NCBI GenBank assembly: GCA_037126765.1
Contig: JBBCBC010000001.1
Span: 32,410,804-32,474,803 of the forward strand
Source of the DNA: Stenogyne calaminthoides
Taxonomy: Eukaryota > Streptophyta > Magnoliopsida > Lamiales > Lamiaceae
DNA: 64,000 nt
Reading direction: 5' to 3'
Shown one piece after another: positions 34,641-44,343 of the stretch. Position 1 is the first letter of the stretch, and each line of letters starts with the position of its first letter. The notes under the pieces are model-generated. The model had not been told where the DNA came from and ran no database searches. It saw only the letters and a program-made list of their open reading frames with translations. The translations under genes and the position numbers were made by a program.

Positions 34641-35764
34641 CTATAGTGACTGGGCTTCACGGTTGAAGCACGCCCTTGATCCAATCAACCTTTCCTTCCA
34701 GTGAATCACCCGTCTGTATGACCTATCGGTGACTTCCTTTTTCGATAGTAGTCCGAGCTTCTTCATTCGATTGGTTATCTCTTCCTTCCTCGATCGATTA
34801 TCTCTTTTCCTTTCATCTCTGATCCCTCCGATCATCGGATCTAGTTCTTCGAGATCCGTTGGCTGATCTCCTATCTCTCCCTCGCTATGTTGATAGTCCT
34901 TATAAAATCTTCGATACTTACCAAGTTGGACGTTCGACTTCTCAAGCTTCCCGGTAAGCGAGAAATGATCTGCTCGCCGACTCATTATATTCCCAACAGG
35001 TTCGTTGGCCTTCGTTCTGCTGCTGGTTGCCTTAAAAGCAACTGATTTTGAAGTTGAGGCTTCAGCGGGCACCTCATCTTCATCAGCTTGTCCTCTTTCA
35101 ATCAAATCGAACTCGTGAGCTTTAAGGCTCAAGAACAAGCTACTTGGTTTCATCTTTGAAATGTCTTGGCAATCCTTGATTACCGTGACCTTCATGTCCC
35201 ATTTCTTGGTGAGAGACCTTAGGATTTTGTAGTTGATATCTTTATCAGACATCTCTCTACCAAGTTCTCGAAGCTTGTTTATAGACATTGTAATCCTTCC
35301 ATCGAGTTCGTTGATGGTTTCGTTCGGTAGCATCTTCAGTTTTTCAAACTTCACCAGTTCAGCTTGTAGACGGCTGTCTTTTATCCTGGTCATTTCCCTC
35401 GCATATCTCAGCCAGAGTATCCCACATTGCTTTCCTGATTTGAGATACTTAATCTTTTCCTTGGTGACCTTATCCATTGTTTTCATGATAATGTGCCTTG
35501 CGATAATTCTAGAGTGTGCGCTTTTCTTTCCTCCGTGATCCATCAAGGCCGGGCTTTTTTCGCACAAGACTTCCGGTGCAAAGTCCGGATCTCCTCCGAT
35601 TGCGGGTTGTCGTAATAAAAATGATGATGGGTCCTCTTTTCGATGACTTCCATCATTCTGCCGCTTATCGAACCTAGATGGTTGGACATATATATGGCCC
35701 AATCTGCATACTCATCGATTGAGAACTTCGGCAGATCATGATACATACCTGAGGTGTTATCCAT
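34641..35764 (-). CDS. CopA gag
   Basis: Two overlapping frames (35,543-35,764 and 34,641-35,702) encode one gag. The N-terminus has MYHDLPKFSIDEYADWAIYM. The main part has KYLKSGKQCGILWLRYAREMTRIKDSRLQAELVKFEKLKMLPNETINEL and INYKILRSLTKKWDMKVTVI, the UBN2-type gag core that forms the virus-like particle. The C-terminal half is charged and helical. One frameshift near 35,600 separates the two frames. It is the best preserved coding part of CopA. Confidence 0.8.
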
Positions 35765-35888
35765 GCTGAGTGATTTTGGAAAATGAATGAGTTTTAAAAC
35801 GGTTTTTCAAGATCGATTCACTTGACCACAAAGATTCTTCCTCAAGAATCGATGATACCGTAGAGTCGATTGTCTCAGAGAACCAACA

Positions 35889-35900
35889 CTCTGATACCAC
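35889..35900 (-). promoter_or_regulatory. CopA primer binding site (tRNA-iMet)
   Basis: The minus strand reads TGGTATCAGAGT (positions 35,900 to 35,889) one base after the LTR end. Confidence 0.88.
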
Positions 35901-35901
35901 T

Positions 35902-37467
35902 TGTAGGTCCCGAACAGTTTTGTGAGGGGCGTAAGTCTAGAGGGGAGGGGTGAATAGACTTCAAAAATTTTGTGCAAATCAAAAAGAGGGCGCTTAACTT
36001 TGATCGAGTGTGAGTGAATCAGTTTGGGCTGATAACCAACTTACTTATCGCCTGAAGGCAGATCAGTTCGGTAACTATCAGTTTAACTGATGTGTGCGGA
36101 AGCTTAAGTTTTACCCGTGTGAAAAAATAGTTTTGATAAATCAGATTCCAAAGTTAATCTTTTAATCACCTGATCAAGTGTCAAGTTTGATCGATCGTAA
36201 GCTTGGTGCTAACTGATCTCAACTTGGAATATGTATGCGCTTTAAAGGTTGTGTGCGATTGTGTAATCAGTTAATCAAAGCGGTAAAGGCACACAAGATT
36301 TATAGTGGTTCGGACAAACCAGTCCTACATCCACTCTTCCCTATCACAAGGGGCACCTACTTAACCAACTGGACTTTGTTTTATGTGTAAGTCCAACACA
36401 GTACACCAACTAGATGTTTAAGGAGTTCACACTCAACCGATCCCAGAGATCAGAACTAGAAACCCTAGTCTGAAATCTTGCTAAACAACTTAACCTAACT
36501 TGGGGGTTTGGGTAAGATTGTTTTTGGTTCCAACTATGAAATCTTTTCTTTACAGATAAGCGTTTTAACAAATTAGATGAAAAGATTTCTATGCTAAGAA
36601 CTTATGGGATGAACACTTAATAAAAATTAATCTTCTTGTTCGTGTTCTTGTGCGAAATCGATATTAGCTTGAGCTTCTTGATTGTTCAAATAAGCCCGTT
36701 TTTTCACTCAAAGTGTGATCCCATATTTATAGACCTTGAAATCAAAGAGCCGTTGGAGAGCAATTTGAATTTCGTGTTATATTAGGTAGGTTTGCGGATT
36801 GATGTGACGCGTGCTGAGAACGGCATGGCCGAAAAAGCGTGAACTTGTATTTTATATCCGTTAGAGAGAGCAAAGATCAAATCCCTTAATTGTCGGCTCC
36901 GATCATACGTGTCTTGTTCTTATTGGTTAACAGACGCACTTTTCAGTGTTTGTTCTTCCAACTAAGGTTGACATTCTTCTTGTTCAGATCATAGTGGTAT
37001 GATTAGGTGAAACATCAGATTTCACCGGTGGTGACTTTGATCGATCGAAATCGATCGATCTACGATGGAGTCTTCTCTGTGCCTGACTTACTTCAAACCG
37101 GCGGACTCGGTACCGATGTAGGTCTTCCGTGCGATCTTCCGAAGTCATCTGATCTTCAAGCATTCTGAGTTTGAGCTTTATGACTTCAGCTGAGATATCT
37201 GACTAGATCAGAACGATCTAATCTTCTATTCTTGTCTTGCATTCCGCCCATTTGATATCACCGCCTTTTTTGAGTCTTCAGATCTGACCTATAAATATTG
37301 AGTTTCCCCCTCAATATGTGACCTATCTATTTCATCAGTTGTTCTAGACAATCATTATCATCTGGTCTCCTATAGCAGGTAATATAAACATCAGTCAGCT
37401 AACAGGTCTGACTGGTCCTATTACATGTGTTTTTGGAACTTTCATCAAAACTATAAATTTCCCAACA
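35902..37467 (-). mobile_element. CopA 5' LTR
   Basis: A 1,566-bp LTR, TGTAGGTCCCGAACAG...TTTCCCAACA on the plus strand, with TATA box at 36,723-36,731. Its first part keeps CAG/CTG motifs that read CG in the other LTR, and around 37,030-37,260 the situation is reversed. Confidence 0.92.
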
Positions 37468-38165
37468 GCTTGGGATTGTAATAAAATAGAGTCTTATAAA
37501 AACTCTCAAGATAATCCCAGTAATTGTACTGGTAATTGATTTTGTTGATTTCATTCAACATCTTCCTTTCAGCCAAAGGAGAAATACTCCATTCCTGGAT
37601 GGAGATGATCTTTTTAATAATTAATTTGGAGTAATTAATAACATTACCCTTAGGTGAAAAAATGTTGAATCTCCACGCTGCCAAGATTAATAAGAATGTT
37701 TTCATAGAAACCTCTAGACTTATATGACTCAACAGTCCATCCACAATTTGGGATATATTTTTCCATAAGAATCCATGGGGATTCTTTGAACTTTTCATCA
37801 TCGTCTTCAATATGAAGAATTAATTATTTCTTAGGAGAATCAAAGTAAGTATACTCTTTCTGAACATCTGAAGCATATGATGCTCCATCAACAAGTTTTG
37901 AGGAATTGTCCTCAACAGAAGTATTTTTTCCTTGCTTCTGTCTTAGGAATTCTTGAAATTCCTTTTGCATACTTTCATCATTAGACGAAGAGGAACCAAT
38001 GCCAGAAATATTCTAGTTAACAAGGGATTTATTCCCTCTTTGGAAAAGAGGAGGATTGCTTCCTCTGCCTCCTCTTCCTCTGTTATTGGAATAGGAATTT
38101 CTTCTAGAGTTACTCATAACTATCATGAAGAAATAAATTCACGGGTTAAAAAATCTGGGAGATGA
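37468..38165 (-). pseudogene. EPRV 3' ORF, upstream part
   Basis: Follows RNase H in the viral direction. The open frame 37,451-37,810 has NPHGFLWKNISQIVDGLLSH, WRFNIFSPKGNVINYSKLIIKKIISIQEW and YQYNYWDYLESFYKTLFYY, typical of the region after RNase H in related endogenous viruses. Its reading frame continues directly into 22,944 and below if CopA and one copy of the TSD are disregarded. The piece 37,811-38,165 is Ser-, Arg- and Glu-rich on the minus strand and broken by stops. Confidence 0.72.
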
Positions 38166-38584
38166 TTATCTTTCTCTTGCTTATAGATAATGTTGAAATC
38201 AAATTAAGCAAGATGCGATTGCCATCGGGCAAACATTTGCTTTGAAACATTATGTTCAAAGTCTTTAAAGAGCATGAATGTAGCAGCTTTACAATCAGTA
38301 TAAATTGTAAACTTTTTATCATATAAATCATCTTGGAATTTGAGAACACATTTAACAATACATAGAATTTCTTTAGCAGTAGCTGAATAATTCTTCTGAC
38401 TATTGTTCCATTTACCAGAGTAAAATCTAATAATATAATCCTTTTTATTATCAGGATTAATTTGTTTCAAAATACCACCATATCCCAAATCTGAGGCATC
38501 AGTTTCAACCATTTTTTCCCATGAGGGATTAGCAAACATAAGACAAGGAATATTCTTAACATTTGCTTTAATCCTAATAACAAC
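38166..38584 (-). pseudogene. EPRV RNase H
   Basis: Viral RNase H domain that removes pregenomic RNA during reverse transcription. ETDASDLGYGGILKQ (first catalytic Asp), YSATAKEILCIVKCV (Glu) and YTDCKAATFML (second Asp) are all present. The ARWQSHL end follows. The open frame 38,204-38,623 starts with non-viral residues because the adjoining segment is inverted. Confidence 0.88.
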
Positions 38585-38585
38585 C

Positions 38586-38888
38586 TTATTTTCTCCAAAG
38601 ATATTGAAATACATTTTAAACACCTTGATATGTTCAAAAACTTAGTCATTAAAAATGGTTTAGTTATTTCAAAACCTAAAATGGTTTTATTTCAAACTAA
38701 AGTTAAATTTCCTGGTCATATGATTGACAAGGGTAATATTATTCCTATTCAACGAAGTATTGAATTTGATAATAAATTTTCTGATATTATGACTGATAAA
38801 ACTCAGTTACAAAGATTTTTAGGAAGTCTTAATTATGTGTCTTCTTATATTAAAAATCTTGCTGAAGATTCCGCTATCTTATATGTAC
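38586..38888 (+). pseudogene. EPRV reverse transcriptase C-terminal part, inverted
   Basis: Plus-strand frame with FKHLDMFKNLVIKNGLVISKPK, KVKFPGHMIDKG and TDKTQLQRFLGSLNYVSSYI, the thumb and connection region that follows the YIDD motif. It starts at the very codons where the left-end fragment (14,833) stops, but is in the opposite orientation to the RNase H next to it. It ends at the MITE at 38,889. Confidence 0.88.
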
Positions 38889-39569
38889 AGTTTTGATATG
38901 GAGGCCAATATTAGGCTCTTTATGGAGCCAAATAGCTTATGTGGCATTCCACCTCATTATTTTTTTAATTATTTAATTATAAAAAAAAATTTAAAATAGA
39001 TTTCCACTTTCCACAAATCTCACTTTCCCTAATCTCTCTCATTCTTCCCCATCTACCCCAATTAATTTTTGCTTCATCACAAATACTGCCCCAGTTATTC
39101 AACTTTGAAAAAAAAATCAATGAAATATTTCTTGATTTCTTCAAGTCTTCTTCATAGAGCCGGGGGCAGAATTCAAGCAGAAAAATATAAAATCAATGAT
39201 AAAGAAAATTTTCAAAAAACGATGAAGAAACAATTCATGTGAAAAACAATTTTGATTCCGATATTTGAGTTTAGAAGAATTAACAAAAACAAAATTTTAT
39301 TACAGACCCATAAATGGTTTGTGGAGATTTTGGAGTTTTAAGAAAAAATAAATGGGCGTTTGCATAAACGGTTGAAAAATATAGGAAAGGAGGGAATTGG
39401 GCAAGATTTGTTCCGTATTTTGTGGGATGTAATGATAAATAATTTGTCAAATAATTTATATTTATTTAAATTAATATCAATAAATAAGTAAACATGATTA
39501 TGTGTATATGCCACGTCATTAATTTGGCTCCTTGGCTCCATAAGGAGCCCATTATGGGCTCCATATCAA

Positions 39570-39573
<4 letters not shown>
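38889..39573. mobile_element. MITE, 685 bp, at the right EPRV end
   Basis: Terminal inverted repeats AGTTTTGATATGGAG...CTCCATATCAAAACT, continuing imperfectly through TTTATGGAGCCAA and TGGCAT, about 60 bp on each side. The interior is AT-rich without coding capacity. Its inner terminal motif (TTATGGAGCCAAATTAATGACGTGGCAT) resembles that of the hairpin element at 46,200-46,700. No clear target-site duplication. Confidence 0.72.

Positions 39574-39634
<61 letters not shown>
39574..39634. repeat. (TA)n microsatellite, insertion site of CopE
   Basis: About 60 bases of TA repeat that continue on the other side of CopE (46,180-46,194). Confidence 0.95.
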
Positions 39635-39639
<5 letters not shown>

Positions 39640-41459
39640 GGATAACATATCTTAGGGATCTATCTGATAAAAACACAAATTTAAATTTATAATTATTACT
39701 AGCATGAATTTACCTAAGTGAATTCAAATAATAATCGATTCAACAACAACATGCAAATAATATTTAACGTAAAAGATCCTAGCATGCGAAATTTCTAGGA
39801 GTTTACGTAAACGCATTCTGGATTGGAGAGACGATCCGAGATGCATGGGATCAAGTATCTGGATACCCACCAAAAGTCCTTCTCAAGTATTCTCAAGTCC
39901 TCATCCAATAACCCTGGTGGAAGGTTCTCCGATGAACGATTTATAAAACAAAGGAAAATAAAATTATTGTTGCACCACCTTTGTGGATTTCTAATATTTC
40001 CAACGCATGGAACACTAGTTGGAGATGAAAAATTCATCCCCTATATATAAGTGAGGGAGGGTTCGAAATTTTCAAGGCAATTAGGGCTAGGAAAGATCTT
40101 TACTTGATCTCCAAGAAATCTTGAATATATCTAATATATTCTTCTTTCCATGTGTATTTTTCCACAAAAATGTCACACCGTTATTTAGCCCTAAATTTTG
40201 AAAATTACAAGAAGATTTGCAAGATTGAATCTTTCTTGAATTTATGAGATATTCTTGTATTCCAAGAATACATATCTTTATCCATAAAATCTTTCCAATA
40301 AAATCTTTCTTCCCTTTCTTTTTACATAATTTTCGAAAATTGCCAATTAAAGAAGCCAAGTGGGAGTTTTCTTGAATTTATGGGATAATATTGTATTCCA
40401 AGAATACATTATCTCCTTTCCATAAAATATTTTCAAGAAAATCCTTCTCCCTCTTTTCTTTAATATTTTCGAAAAAAATTAGGAAATATTGTAACAATAA
40501 ATTTATTTTATTTTAAACACCTTATATTTATTAGACTATAATTTGGGCTACTTGAGGGGCCTTTAGGAGAATTAAGATGGACCTTCTAATGGGCTTCTGA
40601 ATTCCAATATTGAGCCACAATATAATTCAGCCCATTAATATTAATTAATGTCACTATATAATTAATATTGCACTATCCAATCTAAACCCATATTACGGTA
40701 ATATGGCTACCGGTTATTATTTTTCGTGTTTAAGATTATTTAGTGCATTAATTAATTAAGCCACTGAAAAGCTTTATATTAATTAATATCTTTATCCTTG
40801 GAGTAAGGACAGCCCAGCTTTATTATCCATATCGGAAAATTAATTTCACTTGCAAGATTTGGTATGATAAAGGTTCCGGGCCCACCAAGGGGACCAATCA
40901 AGCAAGACATTGCAAGCACACGATTCTCTGTATTAATTTAGCAACTGTCGTGCAATAATATTATTTCCCAAGATATAGGGTATCGAAGTCGCAATGATTC
41001 TCTTCCCATTTATAAGTCAAAGCAATAACTACTAATCACACACAGTCCTTATTAAGTGACAGAGATTAAGAAATCAACTACCACTGAGGTCTAACTCTTC
41101 ATCCCTTAAGTCAGTGCGAATGAGTTTATCCTCTCTGTAGGTCCGCTTCAGCGCATCGAATGCACTAGTGTAATCTCTTGGTCAAGACAAGTCAATCTGA
41201 GCCTTACACATCAACTTCTACCAATAGATTGTTCGGATCTATCTAAGTTGTGAAACACACACTCGTTTACAAGGAACTGTTAACGTGATCTTCTGTGATA
41301 TGGTATCACCACGTTAACTACAATGTAACGTGTTCTACAAACGGTTTGCAATAAATATATATAACATTCAATCATATTTAAAGCAACAGTGATAAACGAT
41401 TTATTTCAGTAAATAAGTGTTTAATACATAGGTTATACAAAGTAAAAGCATACTTTCAC
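39635..41459 (-). mobile_element. CopE 3' LTR lacking its last 13 bp on the inner side
   Basis: Matches 44,344-46,166 closely and stops at ...CATACTTTCAC. TATA box CTATATATAA at 40,041-40,050. It contains the two U3 repeats with TTCTTGAA (about 40,231 and 40,369). Confidence 0.9.
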
Positions 41460-42064
41460 ATACTTTCCGATTTGTGTTTCATGAGGAAAATGTACCCGAA
41501 CCTTGACTAATCATCGATGAAAGTCAAGAAATACTCATAGCCACCTCTAGCTTTGGTTGACATTGGACCACACACGTCAGTGTGAACGATTTGCAACACT
41601 TCTGTGGCTCTATTTCCCTTGGATCCAAATGCCCTCTTGGCCATCTTACCTTCCACACATGATTCGCAGGTGGGAAGTGGTTCTAACTGTAGGTCCGACA
41701 GCGAACCATCTTTCACCAACCTTTGGATCCTATTTAGATTAATATGACCCAATCTTAGATGCCATAGAAGTGTCTCGTTCATATATTCTGAACGTTTTCT
41801 CTTATTGCATGAAGCAGTCGATGTGTTATAAGATGCATTTTGTGAGTGGTGTGCACAGTTAACAATATAGAGATTGTTCCGCAAAATTCCATGACAGATA
41901 ATCACATCGTTACGGTAAATAATAACTTGCTTAGAAAAACGAACAGAATATCCATCACTAATTAGTTTAGAAACTGAAATTAGGTTTTTGCGAAAAACAG
42001 GAACGTAAAGAACATCTCTCAAAACTAAAATCTTGTCTTCAAAAGACAGGTGCACGTCTCCCAC
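41460..42064 (-). pseudogene. CopE gag-pre-integrase and start of integrase
   Basis: The open part 41,507-42,064 reads FRKNLISVSKLISDGYSVRF, WHLRLGHINLNRIQRLVKDG, CESCVEGKMAKRAF and HTDVCGPMSTKARGGYEYFLTFIDD, i.e. the zinc-binding domain and first catalytic Asp of integrase. A TAG then replaces the Tyr found in Cop1. Sequence ends about 15 codons later at the deletion joint with the LTR. It carries Trp where Cop1 has its TGA stop. Confidence 0.88.
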
Positions 42065-42890
42065 TGCTTCAGCTGCTACTCTCGTAGCATCGCCCAGTGT
42101 GATGAGGACCTCACTTTCACTAAGTTGTCGGGTCAGTTTGAACCCCTAAAGCAAACATGATTAGTGGATCCCGTATCAACTACCCACGAATGAGAAGTAT
42201 ACGCCGCTAAACAAGCTTCAACAATTAGTGCGTGAGAATTACCTTTCTTTCCGGCCCTTTTGGGGTTGGAACAGGCAAACCTCCATTGTCCTCTTTCACC
42301 GCAGTTTAAGCACTTCCCCTTTGGATTTTCCTTGACACCACCAGCATTCCTCATCTTACCATTACCCTTGGCAACAGTTGAGTTTGATTACTTATGGCTT
42401 TTGGTCTTCTTCTTTTTCTTGCCTCCCCTTGGCCTAGAAGATGAAGACGGATCACTTGCCATCAAAGCTTGAGTTTGGTACCCCATCAACGTCTCTGTCG
42501 TGACCAAATCTTGCAACAAATCAGCTAGCGAGGCCAAAGTGCTCAAAATTTTTGGGCAGAGAGTGGAGTACCAAATCGATCTGGGTCTCCAGATTATAAT
42601 CTGCACCCAGAACCTCAAGTTTGTTCAGATGGGCCATCTATTTTGAGGAAGTAATCCCTTACGGGGTTGTCCTCCACCATTTTCAGCGACAACATCTCTC
42701 GCAAGGTGATCTGACGAGTCCCGCATTTTTGACTCGTCAGTTGGCTCATCTGGTTTTGGTGTGTCAAGAATCCACTTGTGCTTTTGTGCAGTTAGGACAA
42801 TCATAACTTTTCGTTTCCAACCAACATAGTTTCCTATATAATTCTATTCACTTTAAGTATATTAACAGTGGATTAAAAGGTTGCGACATG
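42065..42890 (-). pseudogene. CopE gag and protease, degraded
   Basis: Remnants of the start (SQPFNPLL), a gag segment (LTAQKHKWILDTPKP) and a frame with CLNCGERGQWRFAC followed by SWVVDTGSTNHVC (42,133-42,354). The knuckle has Gln where Cop1 has the zinc-binding His. gag is shortened by an internal deletion and has stops and frameshifts. Confidence 0.75.
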
Positions 42891-44327
42891 CTGAACTGAA
42901 ATAAACAACAATTGTGCAAACACAAAATTATCACATAATTCGATCACATTGTTCATATCAAAATCTCAAAAATAATATGAACATGCATCAGCCGACATCT
43001 CAAAACAGTTTAAATAGGTCATGTTGGGTGAACTGTCTATTTAAACACATTCAAGCAGGTTACAAACAAGAACAGTTACAAACCTTTAATTCAAAATTAA
43101 TAGTCAGCTCCCACTTGACCAATATAAAATTGACAGGGACTTCGGGGAAGTATATGCATATCAATTTTATACTTAAGTAATAATCATGATTAAATACAGA
43201 ATTATTACTTCGATTTGTACGAGCCTCGTTTGGAGGGTCATCGTCGCCACTAGTAATAATTCACAATCATCCTTTTGGGAATTTATTCATGTGAAACCCA
43301 TCTTTTGGCCGTTCCGGTGGGGAAATTTCTCCAAAAGAATTCACAAATAAATAAATCATGGAGGTCAATTTGACGTAATTTTATTATCCGGAATAAAATT
43401 TGTCAATAAAACATACTTAGTAATTTTCGAAAGTGAGATTTTCTTTTAGACAATTCTAAATCAAGCAAACACATTTAACAAACAAAATTGCACGAATTTA
43501 AAACAAGCATCAAGACAAAATAAATCATGTTGGGCACATATATCCATCTGTCATGGTTTAAATTCCAAATCTTTATCTTGAGAAATTGTCTCTTCTTTTT
43601 GCCTTCATCGTTCGTCTCGAAAGGCTCCCACTGAATCCGCAACAATTCTTTAAAATGTCCTCCGTTTTGGGTTAGGACGACGTCCGGAAAACGAGTAGCT
43701 CACGACCCAGAACGTGAGTCGCATGCGCCTAGGCGCATGCCCGATCCCCAATCGGCCATCCGCCCGTCGCCCGACCTTTGGCTTGCTCTTATCGCCGGAT
43801 CGTCGCGTCCAGTCCGCTCCCGTCGCCCGGCTCGGCGGGTCCCGCCTCGGTCGCGCTCCTCGTCACCCAGCTCGCCCAGCAGCCCGCGCCCTAGCGCATC
43901 TCCCTCGCCCCGTCCACGACCTTCCGGGTGGTGCGCGCGGTTGCTAGGCCCTTGGCCTAGCCCGTTTGCTCCGCCTTGACTCGCGTACGTCTGGGCATTT
44001 TGACATCCGTCTTTAATTCTTCGTCTCCGTCTTCGTTCACGATCCGATTACAATTTATTTACGAAAAATAAATAAACCTAGATCTAGACTAGTCTATTAC
44101 ATTGAACAAATCAAATAAATCCTAATCTACTCGTGGATTTTCTCATGAGGCAAAACGAATCCGAACTAATCGAATTAAAAACCAACAATTTATTTGCATG
44201 TAAATAAGCACATTAAATACCATGACAATTGGATACCTGCAAAACAGATCTAACAGTTCTACTATCCAATTTCAATTTTAATGAACAACAATTTAAATTA
44301 CAGTTTAAAAGATCAGAGCCCAAAACA
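42891..44327 (-). other. CopE 5' leader with GC-rich segment
   Basis: Same outer sequence as the Cop1 leader. The GC-rich middle (about 43,660-43,985) is different from that of Cop1. Open frames in it (for example 43,714-43,979) overlap in several frames and are composition artefacts. Confidence 0.7.
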
Positions 44328-44341
44328 GGGCTCTGATACCA
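44328..44341 (-). promoter_or_regulatory. CopE primer binding site (tRNA-iMet)
   Basis: The minus strand reads TGGTATCAGAGCCC, intact, two bases after the LTR. Confidence 0.9.
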
Positions 44342-44343
44342 GT

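Larger units (their letters stand above)
22945..37467 (-). mobile_element. CopA: complete 14.5-kb Copia element, TSD GCTTG
   Basis: LTRs at 22,945-24,522 and 35,902-37,467 in direct orientation, flanked by GCTTG (22,940-22,944 and 37,468-37,472). Order on the minus strand: 5' LTR, tRNA-iMet site, gag, protease, integrase, reverse transcriptase, RNase H, a plus-strand (antisense) unit, a promoter-like gap, an additional sense ORF, polypurine tract, 3' LTR. It is unusually long for a Copia element because of about 5 kb between pol and the 3' LTR. pol is full of frame breaks, but see the CAG/CTG observation before treating them as mutations. Confidence 0.92.
14833..38888 (-). mobile_element. Endogenous caulimovirid (pararetrovirus), permuted, interrupted twice
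   Basis: Viral blocks are 14,833-19,929, 21,537-22,944, 37,468-38,584 (minus strand) and 38,586-38,888 (plus strand). Read on the minus strand the order is RNase H, 3' ORF, intergenic region with promoter and tRNA-Met site, movement protein, linker, coat protein, linker, protease, reverse transcriptase. That is one genome (about 7.9 kb) cut open inside reverse transcriptase. The solo LTR at 19,930-21,531 and CopA at 22,945-37,467 are later insertions, each with a TSD. Many stops and frameshifts make it non-functional. The coat and movement protein type resembles petuvirus/florendovirus-like sequences of eudicots, but the genus is not resolved by eye. Confidence 0.88.

Noticed and set aside
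39466..39648. Frame with an (Ile-Tyr)n run near CopE
   Set aside because: Microsatellite translation.
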